Positions 8,693 to 14,477 of a DNA stretch of 41,050 nt are shown here, piece after piece. Position numbers and translations under genes: made by a program. Under the pieces are notes generated by a model. The model was given only the letters and a program-made list of their open reading frames with translations. It did no database searches and was not told the DNA's origin. The DNA is from a bacterium (GTDB taxonomy: Bacteria; Patescibacteriota; Doudnabacteria; UBA920). The stretch lies in the NCBI GenBank assembly GCA_021791515.1, contig JAJYWK010000008.1, forward strand, positions 1-41,050, read 5' to 3'. Position 1 is the stretch's first letter. Each line of letters opens with the position of its first letter.

Positions 8693-9334
8693 ATGAACAA
8701 AAAACTTCTATTCGGAACATTGGCTCTCGGTCTAATCTTTGGTTCAGTATTTGGCTTCCAAGCAATTCGCAAAATCCAGTCCGCAGATGCCGCAGTAGCC
8801 GGACAAACGCAAATGATAGACGCACAAGGAAAGCTTATGCAGGCGACACAGTCCAATATTGATAATGGCCTGGCCTCTGTACGGACGTTCAAAAAAAGTC
8901 CGGCTGTGAATGTGACCTACCAAAATACAATTTGGAATCCTTATTACAGCGCGGACCCAACCGGAAGACCTGAATCCCAAGCTCTAAACTTTGTCGATGA
9001 CGAAGGCTGGCTGTACACGGTAGCGGCTGATACCAACAAAATTATCCAAGTTGGTCCGGCCCCGCGTACGTCATTAGACCAACCGACTCCCACGCTGGAC
9101 TTTACTGCACGCTATTCCAAAAATGAACTCCAACAATATGCCATCAAATGGCTTAAGGATCAGGGTGCCAATGTCGATGAAGCGACCAAGGGTCTTGAAT
9201 TCTCGGTAACCACGAAAGATGAAAAGGGTTATTTTTTCCGTTGGACTGATAAAAATTCAACGGACAAAATGCGCTTCCTGCAAGTCGGATTTACGATAGG
9301 TGGAAGCTTGCTCAGCTATACAAACTCCCTCTGA
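8693..9334 (+). CDS. Secreted or membrane-anchored hypothetical protein
   Basis: This 213-residue protein begins at the ATG preceded by AGAGCAAG. A signal or anchor segment spans residues about 4-22 (LLFGTLALGLIFGSVFG). The mature part has VNVTYQNTIWNPYY, SQALNFVDDEGWLYTVAADTNKII and repeated aromatic strands. The C-terminal FFRWTDKNSTDKMRFLQVGFTIGG is the kind of beta-sheet seen in PepSY/YpeB-like inhibitory domains, but this is weak. It ends 1 bp before the next gene's start, so the two are translationally linked and probably work outside the membrane together. Confidence 0.55.
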   Translation: MNKKLLFGTLALGLIFGSVFGFQAIRKIQSADAAVAGQTQMIDAQGKLMQATQSNIDNGLASVRTFKKSPAVNVTYQNTIWNPYYSADPTGRPESQALNFVDDEGWLYTVAADTNKIIQVGPAPRTSLDQPTPTLDFTARYSKNELQQYAIKWLKDQGANVDEATKGLEFSVTTKDEKGYFFRWTDKNSTDKMRFLQVGFTIGGSLLSYTNSL

Positions 9335-9335
9335 T

Positions 9336-9932
9336 ATGAAAATATTCAGAATAAATTCGCTCGCGGCTTTTTTAGTTGCGGTGATGGGATTAGTGTCGGC
9401 TGGCACGGCTTTCGCTTCTTCCCCCCATGTGCTGGACCAGAGTGACACCTATGTCTATTCCGGTGGGTCATTTACCTACGCCTCCAGTTGCGGTGGCCGC
9501 GGGGATTGTCTGTATGGGCTGAACGTCAGCGAGACAGCCGGTTGCTACGACAAGAGTACGCCTGGATCGGGTTGTGATTCCAGCCGTACCAGGTGGCGTC
9601 AGTGGAGTTTTTGGGACCAATACAACGCTGTCCATGGCTATTATGACTACCATGCCTGGGACCCCTCAATTGCGTATGTATTCATCCCATCAAACCACGC
9701 CACGGCGGACGGAAGGTATATCGAGAACTTTTACTACTACGACGCCCAGCTTTGTTCCCAGCTTTGCACTGTGCAACAATATACCTATATTAACCAGTAC
9801 TCGTATTCTGATGCATGGGTGCCGACGCCTTGGAACTCGCGGCAAGTTAACTGGATATACCTAAGTAACGCCAATGACCAGACCAGCAACTGGTACAATA
9901 CCGGCTGGGAAGCCGCAAAAATAGTGTACTAA
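9336..9932 (+). CDS. Secreted Tyr/Trp-rich protein of unknown function
   Basis: This 198-residue protein starts at the ATG 1 bp after the preceding stop. Residues 1-28 are a clear signal peptide ending in AFA-SS. The mature chain is rich in Tyr, Trp and Ser and has six Cys, including pairs in SSCGGRGDCLYG and LCSQLCTVQQ, so disulfides are likely after export. It might be a surface-binding or lectin-like module, but I see no named family. The next gene after it encodes a secreted protease. Confidence 0.55.
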   Translation: MKIFRINSLAAFLVAVMGLVSAGTAFASSPHVLDQSDTYVYSGGSFTYASSCGGRGDCLYGLNVSETAGCYDKSTPGSGCDSSRTRWRQWSFWDQYNAVHGYYDYHAWDPSIAYVFIPSNHATADGRYIENFYYYDAQLCSQLCTVQQYTYINQYSYSDAWVPTPWNSRQVNWIYLSNANDQTSNWYNTGWEAAKIVY

Positions 9933-9948
9933 TTTTGTCTTTCTGACA

Positions 9949-9991
9949 AAAAAGAAGAGGCCTTTTCCAATCAAAGGGCCTCCCCCGTAAC
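9949..9991. repeat. Intergenic stem-loop repeat, copy 1
   Basis: The segment ends in GGGCCTCCCCCGTAAC and recurs almost exactly at 11327-11370. A 10-bp stem forms from 9957-9966 and 9973-9982 (GAGGCC/GGCCTC core). Relative to copy 2, one base pair changes from T-A to C-G, so the helix is kept by covariation. A T-rich tail exists only on the minus strand. It is followed by a 14-bp perfect palindrome TGGGTTATAACCCA (9995-10008). The two copies bracket the protease gene and its partner. Confidence 0.6.
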
Positions 9992-10093
9992 GCTTGGGTT
10001 ATAACCCACAGCACACTAAGGTCTTTGAGCATAAATAAAAAACCTTGGTCACAGTTAGTAACTGCAAAACTTAAAATTAAAAGTCATAAATAT

Positions 10094-10657
10094 ATGCGAA
10101 AATTACTGAGCATCAAAAAATCTTTCGCTCTCTTCGCATTGACACTGGCAATAGCCTTGGCCTCACAATCCGTTCCAACCGTTTCGCGTGCTTATGTGTA
10201 TAACGGATACCACTGGCCAAGTTATCCTGTTAGTGTCGATGTAAGCGATGCGAGCTTACCCTTTTCCTGGATATCTCCCATCTCCAGCGCAATGAGCGCA
10301 TGGAATGGGGCTTCCTCGCCATTTTATTTCAACTCCGGACAATCCGGTCATAAAATGTTGACTGCCAATAAGGGAGCAAACAATACGCCCGGCATCACAC
10401 GTACAGACGCTACAGGATATAATATTACCGACAATGACACAACGTTCAATACGTACTATTCCTGGGCGACAAACGGCGATCCATATTCTTACGATATCCA
10501 AAGCGTAGCTACCCACGAGCTTGGCCATTGGCTAAACTTGGCAGATAAAGATAGTGGTTATTATGACACTATGTATGGTGGAGTATCTACCGGAGAAACT
10601 TGGAAGCGTACCCTAGAGTCAGATGACCTTGCGGGAATCAATTACATCTACCCGTAA
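10094..10657 (+). CDS. Secreted matrixin-type zinc metalloprotease
   Basis: This 187-residue protein has a signal peptide over residues about 1-33 (ending SRA-YVY). The zinc motif HELGHWLNLAD starts at H141, giving HExxH with the third ligand at D151 in the matrixin/astacin-like HExxHxxGxxH/D family. The downstream Met in DTMYGG is the family's Met-turn. The catalytic domain (about 150 residues) is complete without a long propeptide, so it may be active on export. I chose the ATG at 10094 because it begins the signal peptide. It would cut proteins at the cell surface. The adjoining gene carries the domain that recurs beside such proteases. Confidence 0.85.
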   Translation: MRKLLSIKKSFALFALTLAIALASQSVPTVSRAYVYNGYHWPSYPVSVDVSDASLPFSWISPISSAMSAWNGASSPFYFNSGQSGHKMLTANKGANNTPGITRTDATGYNITDNDTTFNTYYSWATNGDPYSYDIQSVATHELGHWLNLADKDSGYYDTMYGGVSTGETWKRTLESDDLAGINYIYP

Positions 10658-10697
10658 GGCGTCTGGTGGCATAAAATTAATTAACTAAGAAAAGACT

Positions 10698-11288
10698 ATG
10701 AACAAGAAAATTGCATTATTTGCACTTGCCGTTGTAGTCGCCGGATCTGCGGGATCATTCTTCTGGTCGCGTAACCATGTTAATGGGAATCAGGAAAGAA
10801 CTGTTACTACCCTGCATTCCATTTATGGCAAGACGACTCCTGAAGAATTGTTTCAGCTTACGGACGGCATAGTGCTTGGCACAGTAGAGAATCTACAAGT
10901 TGCCAAAATTCCATCCAGGCTTGCCGATGGGAAACAAGATATCGTGACTAACGCCAGCATCCGCGTTGAAAAATATCTAAAAAATCCCAAAAATCTGACG
11001 GCTCCGGAAATTACCGTACAAACCGTTGGTGGAACCCTGGGCAACCAAACTATGTTTTCTGACGACTCTCCCTCCTTTGAGAAAGGCCAGCGCGTCGTAG
11101 TATTCTTGCATCAGGAGCCTGACGGCGTCTTCACTATTTTCAGATGGGGGCAAGGCAAGTACACAGTAAGCGACGACGGCCAAGTCGGCACAGGAAAACA
11201 AGAAACCTCATTCTTCAATAATGTCTTTGGCAAAGACATGACCATTAGCCAGCTTGAAACAGAGATTGCTTCGGCTTCTGCGAAGTAA
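10698..11288 (+). CDS. Membrane-anchored partner of the matrixin, paralogous to the N-terminal domain of 5834-7042
   Basis: This 196-residue protein has an N-terminal membrane segment (residues about 4-22). The rest is one beta-rich domain with LTDGIVLGTVENLQ, ITVQTVGGTLGN and FEKGQRVVVFLHQEPDGVF, each aligning with the 5834-7042 protein. Loops end in ISQLETEIASASAK. It follows the protease by 40 bp on the same strand. A tethering, inhibitory or substrate-presenting role for the protease is a reasonable guess, not shown. Confidence 0.65.
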   Translation: MNKKIALFALAVVVAGSAGSFFWSRNHVNGNQERTVTTLHSIYGKTTPEELFQLTDGIVLGTVENLQVAKIPSRLADGKQDIVTNASIRVEKYLKNPKNLTAPEITVQTVGGTLGNQTMFSDDSPSFEKGQRVVVFLHQEPDGVFTIFRWGQGKYTVSDDGQVGTGKQETSFFNNVFGKDMTISQLETEIASASAK

Positions 11289-11307
11289 AAAAGTCAAATT
11301 GGTTATG

Positions 11308-11370
11308 GTTACGGGAAAAGACTAATAAAAAGAAGAGGCCTCTTCAAACCGAAGGGGCCTCCCCCGTAAC
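11308..11370. repeat. Intergenic stem-loop repeat, copy 2, with an outer helix
   Basis: The inner 11-bp stem (GAGGCCTCTTC 11335-11345 with GAAGGGGCCTC 11351-11361) matches copy 1 at 9949-9991. An outer helix GTTACGGG (11308-11315) with CCCGTAAC (11363-11370) encloses it and is absent from copy 1. It begins 19 bp after the end of the matrixin partner gene. No T-run follows on the plus strand, so it is not a standard terminator in that direction. Confidence 0.6.
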
Positions 11371-11395
11371 ACCATTATACATCTTCAACAAATCT

Positions 11396-11677
11396 ATGCA
11401 AAACCAACCTTTTGTTAAAGTCCCACTGGATAAAACCCAGACATTTCTAAAAAAGTTTTTGGATCAAACGGATTTTTATTGCCCATTTTGTGGTCAAATA
11501 CTGAAGGAATACAAATCCAATTCCGACAAAGAAACCTGCAAATGTAAAAATTGCAAATCCATTTTTAAAAGCCCCGAAATCTGGTTTACGGAAGAGTTCG
11601 TTAAAAGATATAAGGAACAGATGGAAATTACTTTCTTTAAAAAGACCACCGTAACCATAACGCCGATTGAGGAATAG
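11396..11677 (+). CDS. Small zinc-ribbon protein
   Basis: This 93-residue protein carries CPFC at residues 29-32 and a paired CKCKNC about 22 residues later, a treble-clef/zinc-ribbon metal site. The remainder is basic and ends in a beta hairpin (FFKKTTVTITPIE). It might bind nucleic acid or assist the toxin-antitoxin pair directly downstream, because the next start lies 4 bp after its stop. No catalytic motif is visible. Confidence 0.6.
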   Translation: MQNQPFVKVPLDKTQTFLKKFLDQTDFYCPFCGQILKEYKSNSDKETCKCKNCKSIFKSPEIWFTEEFVKRYKEQMEITFFKKTTVTITPIEE

Positions 11678-11681
11678 CAAT

Positions 11682-11990
11682 ATGCAAATCCACACAAACC
11701 CGGAGGTGGAAAAATTTATATACTCCCTTGAAAAACAGACCATAGCCAAAACCCTAAGGACAATAGATTTGCTGGAAAGGTTTGGTTTTAATCTTTCCAT
11801 GCCCCATAGCAAAAAGGTAACTGATAATATTTTTGAATTAAGGGTAAGGGGCCAGCAGGAAGTCAGGATATTTTATTGTTTCTACAAAGACCAGATACAT
11901 TTGCTATCGGGTTTTGTTAAAAAATCCCAGAAGACTCCCCCAAAAGAACTCCTAAAGGCCGGTAATAAATACAAGGCTTTAACGTCTTGA
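11682..11990 (+). CDS. higB: HigB/RelE-family toxin
   Basis: This 102-residue protein has the RelE/HigB pattern: an N-terminal helix pair (VEKFIYSLEKQTIAKTLRTIDLL), then the strand IFELRVRGQQEVRIFYCF and a Lys-rich C-terminal helix. Family members are ribosome-dependent mRNA interferases. The ATG at 11682 is preceded by GAGGA at a good distance. The downstream gene is an HTH antitoxin in the toxin-first HigBA order. The antitoxin also has its own promoter whose -35 overlaps this gene's stop codon. Confidence 0.8.
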   Translation: MQIHTNPEVEKFIYSLEKQTIAKTLRTIDLLERFGFNLSMPHSKKVTDNIFELRVRGQQEVRIFYCFYKDQIHLLSGFVKKSQKTPPKELLKAGNKYKALTS

Positions 11991-12015
11991 CAGAATATAA
12001 CCTATAGAGTATATT
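11987..12015 (+). promoter_or_regulatory. Sigma70-type promoter for the antitoxin, with AT-rich dyad
   Basis: TTGACA (11987-11992) and TATATT (12010-12015) are separated by 17 bp. The -35 overlaps the toxin stop codon. The spacer and -10 form an imperfect dyad (ATATAACCTATAG against TATATTATAT), a plausible autoregulatory site for the HTH protein encoded downstream. Confidence 0.8.
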
Positions 12016-12050
12016 ATATTTAGGCAGATATTAACCCTAAAGGAGCATTT

Positions 12051-12323
12051 ATGAGCAGCTATAAAAACTTTAAAAAGAAACTTTTAAAAGACAAGGAAAT
12101 TAAAAAGGTCTACAAAGACCTGGGGCCGGAATTTGCAGTAGTCGAAATGATTATTGAAAAGCGACTCAAGGAAGGATTGACCCAGAAAGAACTCGCCGTA
12201 AAAGCCAACACTAAACAACCGGTAATCTCCCGCCTGGAGCGCGGCGACTTTAGCCCTTCCCTGCAATTCCTTTATCGGCTGACTGAAGCACTGGGGGCAA
12301 AACTTGAAGTCTCTATTTCTTAG
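12051..12323 (+). CDS. higA: HigA/XRE-family antitoxin
   Basis: This 90-residue protein contains an HTH_3 domain at about residues 40-85 (GLTQKELAVKANTKQPVISRLERG). Its short N-terminus would contact the toxin. An ideal ribosome-binding site AAAGGAG precedes the ATG by 8 bp. Antitoxins of this type neutralise HigB and repress the operon. The dedicated promoter gives antitoxin in excess over toxin. A strong terminator follows directly. Confidence 0.85.
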   Translation: MSSYKNFKKKLLKDKEIKKVYKDLGPEFAVVEMIIEKRLKEGLTQKELAVKANTKQPVISRLERGDFSPSLQFLYRLTEALGAKLEVSIS

Positions 12324-12331
12324 CAACACAT

Positions 12332-12365
12332 AAAAAGAAGCTAACATTACTGATAGCTTCTTTTT
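12332..12365 (+). terminator. Intrinsic terminator of the HigBA operon
   Basis: AAAAAGAAGCTA (12332-12343) and TAGCTTCTTTTT (12354-12365) form a perfect 12-bp stem with a 10-nt loop. The A/T flanks make it usable on both strands. Confidence 0.85.
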
Positions 12366-12385
12366 ATAAGCCTACTTTAAGTAGG

Positions 12386-12425
12386 ATGTAAAAATTGGGA
12401 GTATATTCCTAATTTTTACATTTTT
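12386..12425. terminator. Second, bidirectional terminator-like hairpin
   Basis: ATGTAAAAATT (12386-12396) pairs with AATTTTTACAT (12411-12421), and the inner GGGA pairs with TCCT, giving 15 pairs and a T-run. A short palindrome CCTACTTTAAGTAGG (12371-12385) lies just before it. It insulates the fic gene from the toxin-antitoxin operon. Confidence 0.65.
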
Positions 12426-12492
12426 CCAAATTAAGGCTAAAGTAAGCTATAATTTTTTGGTAAAATTTCACGACCTTTTCTGCTTAAATAGG

Positions 12493-12545
12493 CTAACTTT
12501 ATAAAGTTAGCAACTTTTGACAAACTTTATAAAGTTTGATAATAT
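12493..12545 (+). promoter_or_regulatory. fic promoter with twin palindromic operators
   Basis: TTGACA (12517-12522) and TAATAT (12540-12545) are 17 bp apart. CAAACTTTATAAAGTTTG (12521-12538) is a perfect 18-bp palindrome that fills the promoter spacer. A second, CTAACTTTATAAAGTTAG (12493-12510), lies upstream with the same 14-bp core and a 28-bp centre spacing. A repressor bound here would block RNA polymerase. The HTH at the start of the Fic protein is the natural candidate. A weaker extended -10 (TGGTAAAAT, 12458-12466) lies upstream. Confidence 0.85.
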
Positions 12546-12577
12546 GCCGTTATAGGCTTATAAAACGTTAAAATATT

Positions 12578-13510
12578 ATGACAACGCGCCAAAAACTTGA
12601 AATTATCCAAAAGTCCTCTGGCCTGACCCAGACCCAGCTGGCCGGGCGTTTTGGCGTATCCTTTGTGGCTTTTAACGGTTGGTGGACAGGAAAAGCTACT
12701 CCAAGGCCAAAGATGCAGGCCGCCATTGACGAGCTATTTTTGGAAGTCACCGGCCAAAAAGTTATTCCTGCTGATTTCCTTACTGCCAAAAAACAGTCCT
12801 TAAAAGAAAAGGCCAAAAGCCACAAGAGTATTGTTACCGAAATTATCCAAAACCCCGACATCCGCGACCAGTTCATGCTTAAGCTTACCTACAACTCCAA
12901 TCGTATGGAAGGTAGTACGCTTAGTGAGCCGGACACTGCCGCCATTCTTTTTGACAATGTTGCCCTCCCGAATAAAAGCCTGACCGAACAACTGGAAGCC
13001 AAAAACCACCAGACCGCCCTGCAATACTTGTTTGACTATGTATCTAAAAACGAACCTCTTAACGAAGATTTGATCCTGAAACTTCACAGCATTCTGATGA
13101 ACGGCGTATATCCTGAAGCCGGATTTTACCGCAGGCATGGCGTCAGGATTACCGGTGTTAATTTAGCTACGGCTAACTATTTAAAATTGCCGGATCTTAT
13201 GCCAGCTCTTGCCAAAGATTTAGGTAAGCCAAATAAAGATATTGTCGCTGCCGCGGCTTCCATCCATGCCCGCTTTGAACACATCCACCCCTTCCCCGAT
13301 GGCAACGGGCGCGTTGGCCGCCTGCTCATGAACGCCATGCTGCTTAAAGACAACTTCCCGCCTGCGGTTATTCGCCAGGAACACAAACGCCTGTACAATA
13401 CCTACCTCTATAAGGCCCAAACCAAAGACGACAACAGCCAGCTGGAAGACTTTATCTGCGACGCGATTTCAGACGGCTTCCGGATATTGGAACGTCAGGA
13501 ACTTAAATAA
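12578..13510 (+). CDS. fic: HTH-Fic protein, class II (autoinhibited) AMP-transferase type
   Basis: This 310-residue protein has an N-terminal helix-turn-helix (residues about 3-55, GLTQTQLAGRFGVSFVAFN). The inhibitory helix motif is S107xxxE111G (SNRMEG), upstream of the catalytic domain, which defines class II Fic. The active site HPFPDGNGRVGR begins at H237, with all conserved residues present. Fic proteins transfer AMP or other nucleotide moieties to target proteins; E111 would hold it inactive. The HTH can explain the twin operators at the promoter. There is no separate antitoxin. It may act as a regulated toxin or host-response factor. Confidence 0.92.
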   Translation: MTTRQKLEIIQKSSGLTQTQLAGRFGVSFVAFNGWWTGKATPRPKMQAAIDELFLEVTGQKVIPADFLTAKKQSLKEKAKSHKSIVTEIIQNPDIRDQFMLKLTYNSNRMEGSTLSEPDTAAILFDNVALPNKSLTEQLEAKNHQTALQYLFDYVSKNEPLNEDLILKLHSILMNGVYPEAGFYRRHGVRITGVNLATANYLKLPDLMPALAKDLGKPNKDIVAAAASIHARFEHIHPFPDGNGRVGRLLMNAMLLKDNFPPAVIRQEHKRLYNTYLYKAQTKDDNSQLEDFICDAISDGFRILERQELK

Positions 13511-13520
13511 GGCTCGAGCT

Positions 13521-13566
13521 TGTAGCCTAAACATGTGAACATTTAACATGTTTAGGCTACATTTTT
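13521..13566 (+). terminator. Intrinsic terminator of fic
   Basis: A perfect 16-bp stem joins 13521-13536 and 13546-13561 (AGCCTAAACATGT / ACATGTTTAGGCT) with a 9-nt loop, followed by TTTTT. Confidence 0.85.
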
Positions 13567-13595
13567 GGGATATCTCTCCAATCGTAAAGTTACAT

Positions 13596-13634
13596 AAAAA
13601 GCCGGGAACCTCTAGCTTGAGCTCCCGGCTTTTT
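13596..13634. terminator. Bidirectional terminator between fic and the exonuclease gene
   Basis: AAAAAGCCGGGA (13596-13607) and TCCCGGCTTTTT (13623-13634) form a 12-bp stem with A- and T-runs on both sides. It can end transcripts of both convergent genes. Confidence 0.9.
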
Positions 13635-13644
13635 TGTTGATAAC

Positions 13645-14097
13645 TTATCTTTCGCCGTTTAACAATCTCTCAAAGGCTTCGAGATTGCCCAAAGCGTCAT
13701 GAACAGGATTGTGGTCATGCTCGGTAACCCGCAACTTCTTCCAGCTTTGGGTATCCGTAAAATTCCCTACCAAGCCAGCATAGAAGTCGCTAATCCGCCG
13801 CGCGGAATGACCGAAAGGATTAGCTCCTAAAAATAAATGAAAGTAGTAGTTTATGAACTGCCAGTCATAGGCTGGATTGTCGCTCATAAACAGCGGCCGC
13901 CAGCCGGGTACACAGACTTGCTTAATCCAATTGTCAAACTTTGTAAATGTTTCCTTAGTCGCTCCGACCCCGTGAAAAGTAGCCCGACCAGGATAACTCA
14001 CCGCGCCAAATTCAAATAGCTTGTCGTCGTTAAGGGTGGGCGCTGGCCCATGACCTTCGCAGTCAACAAAGATTAAATTTTTTAAATCAGTCTCCAT
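13645..14097 (-). CDS. DEDDh-family 3'-5' exonuclease (DnaQ-like)
   Basis: This 150-residue single-domain protein has motif Exo I FVDCEG (D and E), Exo II SDNPAYDWQFI (D) and Exo III HDHNPVHDALGN, in which H and D are five residues apart. This matches the DEDDh family that trims DNA or RNA 3' ends with two metal ions. It is short compared with full DnaQ and lacks extra domains. It is the only minus-strand gene in the cargo segment and diverges from the portal gene. Its start follows a GGAGG site that lies in a hairpin. It could act in repair or in nucleotide recycling. Confidence 0.8.
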   Translation of the reverse strand: METDLKNLIFVDCEGHGPAPTLNDDKLFEFGAVSYPGRATFHGVGATKETFTKFDNWIKQVCVPGWRPLFMSDNPAYDWQFINYYFHLFLGANPFGHSARRISDFYAGLVGNFTDTQSWKKLRVTEHDHNPVHDALGNLEAFERLLNGER

Positions 14098-14108
14098 AAA
14101 AATTAAAA

Positions 14109-14137
14109 CCTCCGGGTCCTGTTACAGCAGCCGGAGG
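14109..14137 (-). promoter_or_regulatory. Hairpin covering the ribosome-binding site of the exonuclease gene
   Basis: On the minus-strand transcript, CCTCCGG (14137-14131) pairs with CCGGAGG (14115-14109). The latter contains the Shine-Dalgarno GGAGG, 11 nt before the ATG. The stem is followed by TTTTAATTTTT, so the same sequence also has the shape of an intrinsic terminator. It could be a leader switch controlling either translation or termination. Confidence 0.6.
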
Positions 14138-14308
14138 GGGTTAGCAGTTTTAGCTCACAAGAATAAAGACGGCTTATCTCCAGCCTTTGTTACAATAGCA
14201 TCCTGTCAAAATATTCACAACTTCAGCTTGCAGGGCCAAACTAGTTTTTATTTTGAAATATTATCCCTATTGTATAAAACCATTTTATAAATTCCGCTTA
14301 AAATGACC

Positions 14309-14338
14309 TTGCCAGCTTATAACACGGCAAGATATAAT
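14309..14338 (+). promoter_or_regulatory. Strong sigma70-type promoter for the portal operon
   Basis: TTGCCA (14309-14314) and TATAAT (14333-14338) are 18 bp apart. It would start a leader of about 130 nt before the portal start codon. Confidence 0.8.
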
Positions 14339-14368
14339 ATGGACAAGTTGATAGTCTAGCCTGACGGC

Positions 14369-14474
14369 GTTCCATTTTAGGAACTAAAAGTACGGGGCTG
14401 CAATTTTTGTTCTCAACCATTTTTGTATTTGGTTTGAGGGCTAAAATTGCAGCCCTGTTTTTTGTTTGTCTTTT
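14369..14474 (+). terminator. Terminator-like attenuator in the portal leader
   Basis: A short hairpin GTTCC-attttа-type loop-GGAAC (14369-14384) is followed by a perfect 13-bp stem. Its arms are GGGCTGCAATTTT (14395-14407) and AAAATTGCAGCCC (14443-14455), with an inner CTCAACC/GGTTTGAG helix. A T-rich tract runs from 14456 to 14474. The start codon follows at 14478. This is a full intrinsic terminator between promoter and first structural gene, so read-through must be regulated or partial. Confidence 0.8.
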
Positions 14475-14477
14475 TTT

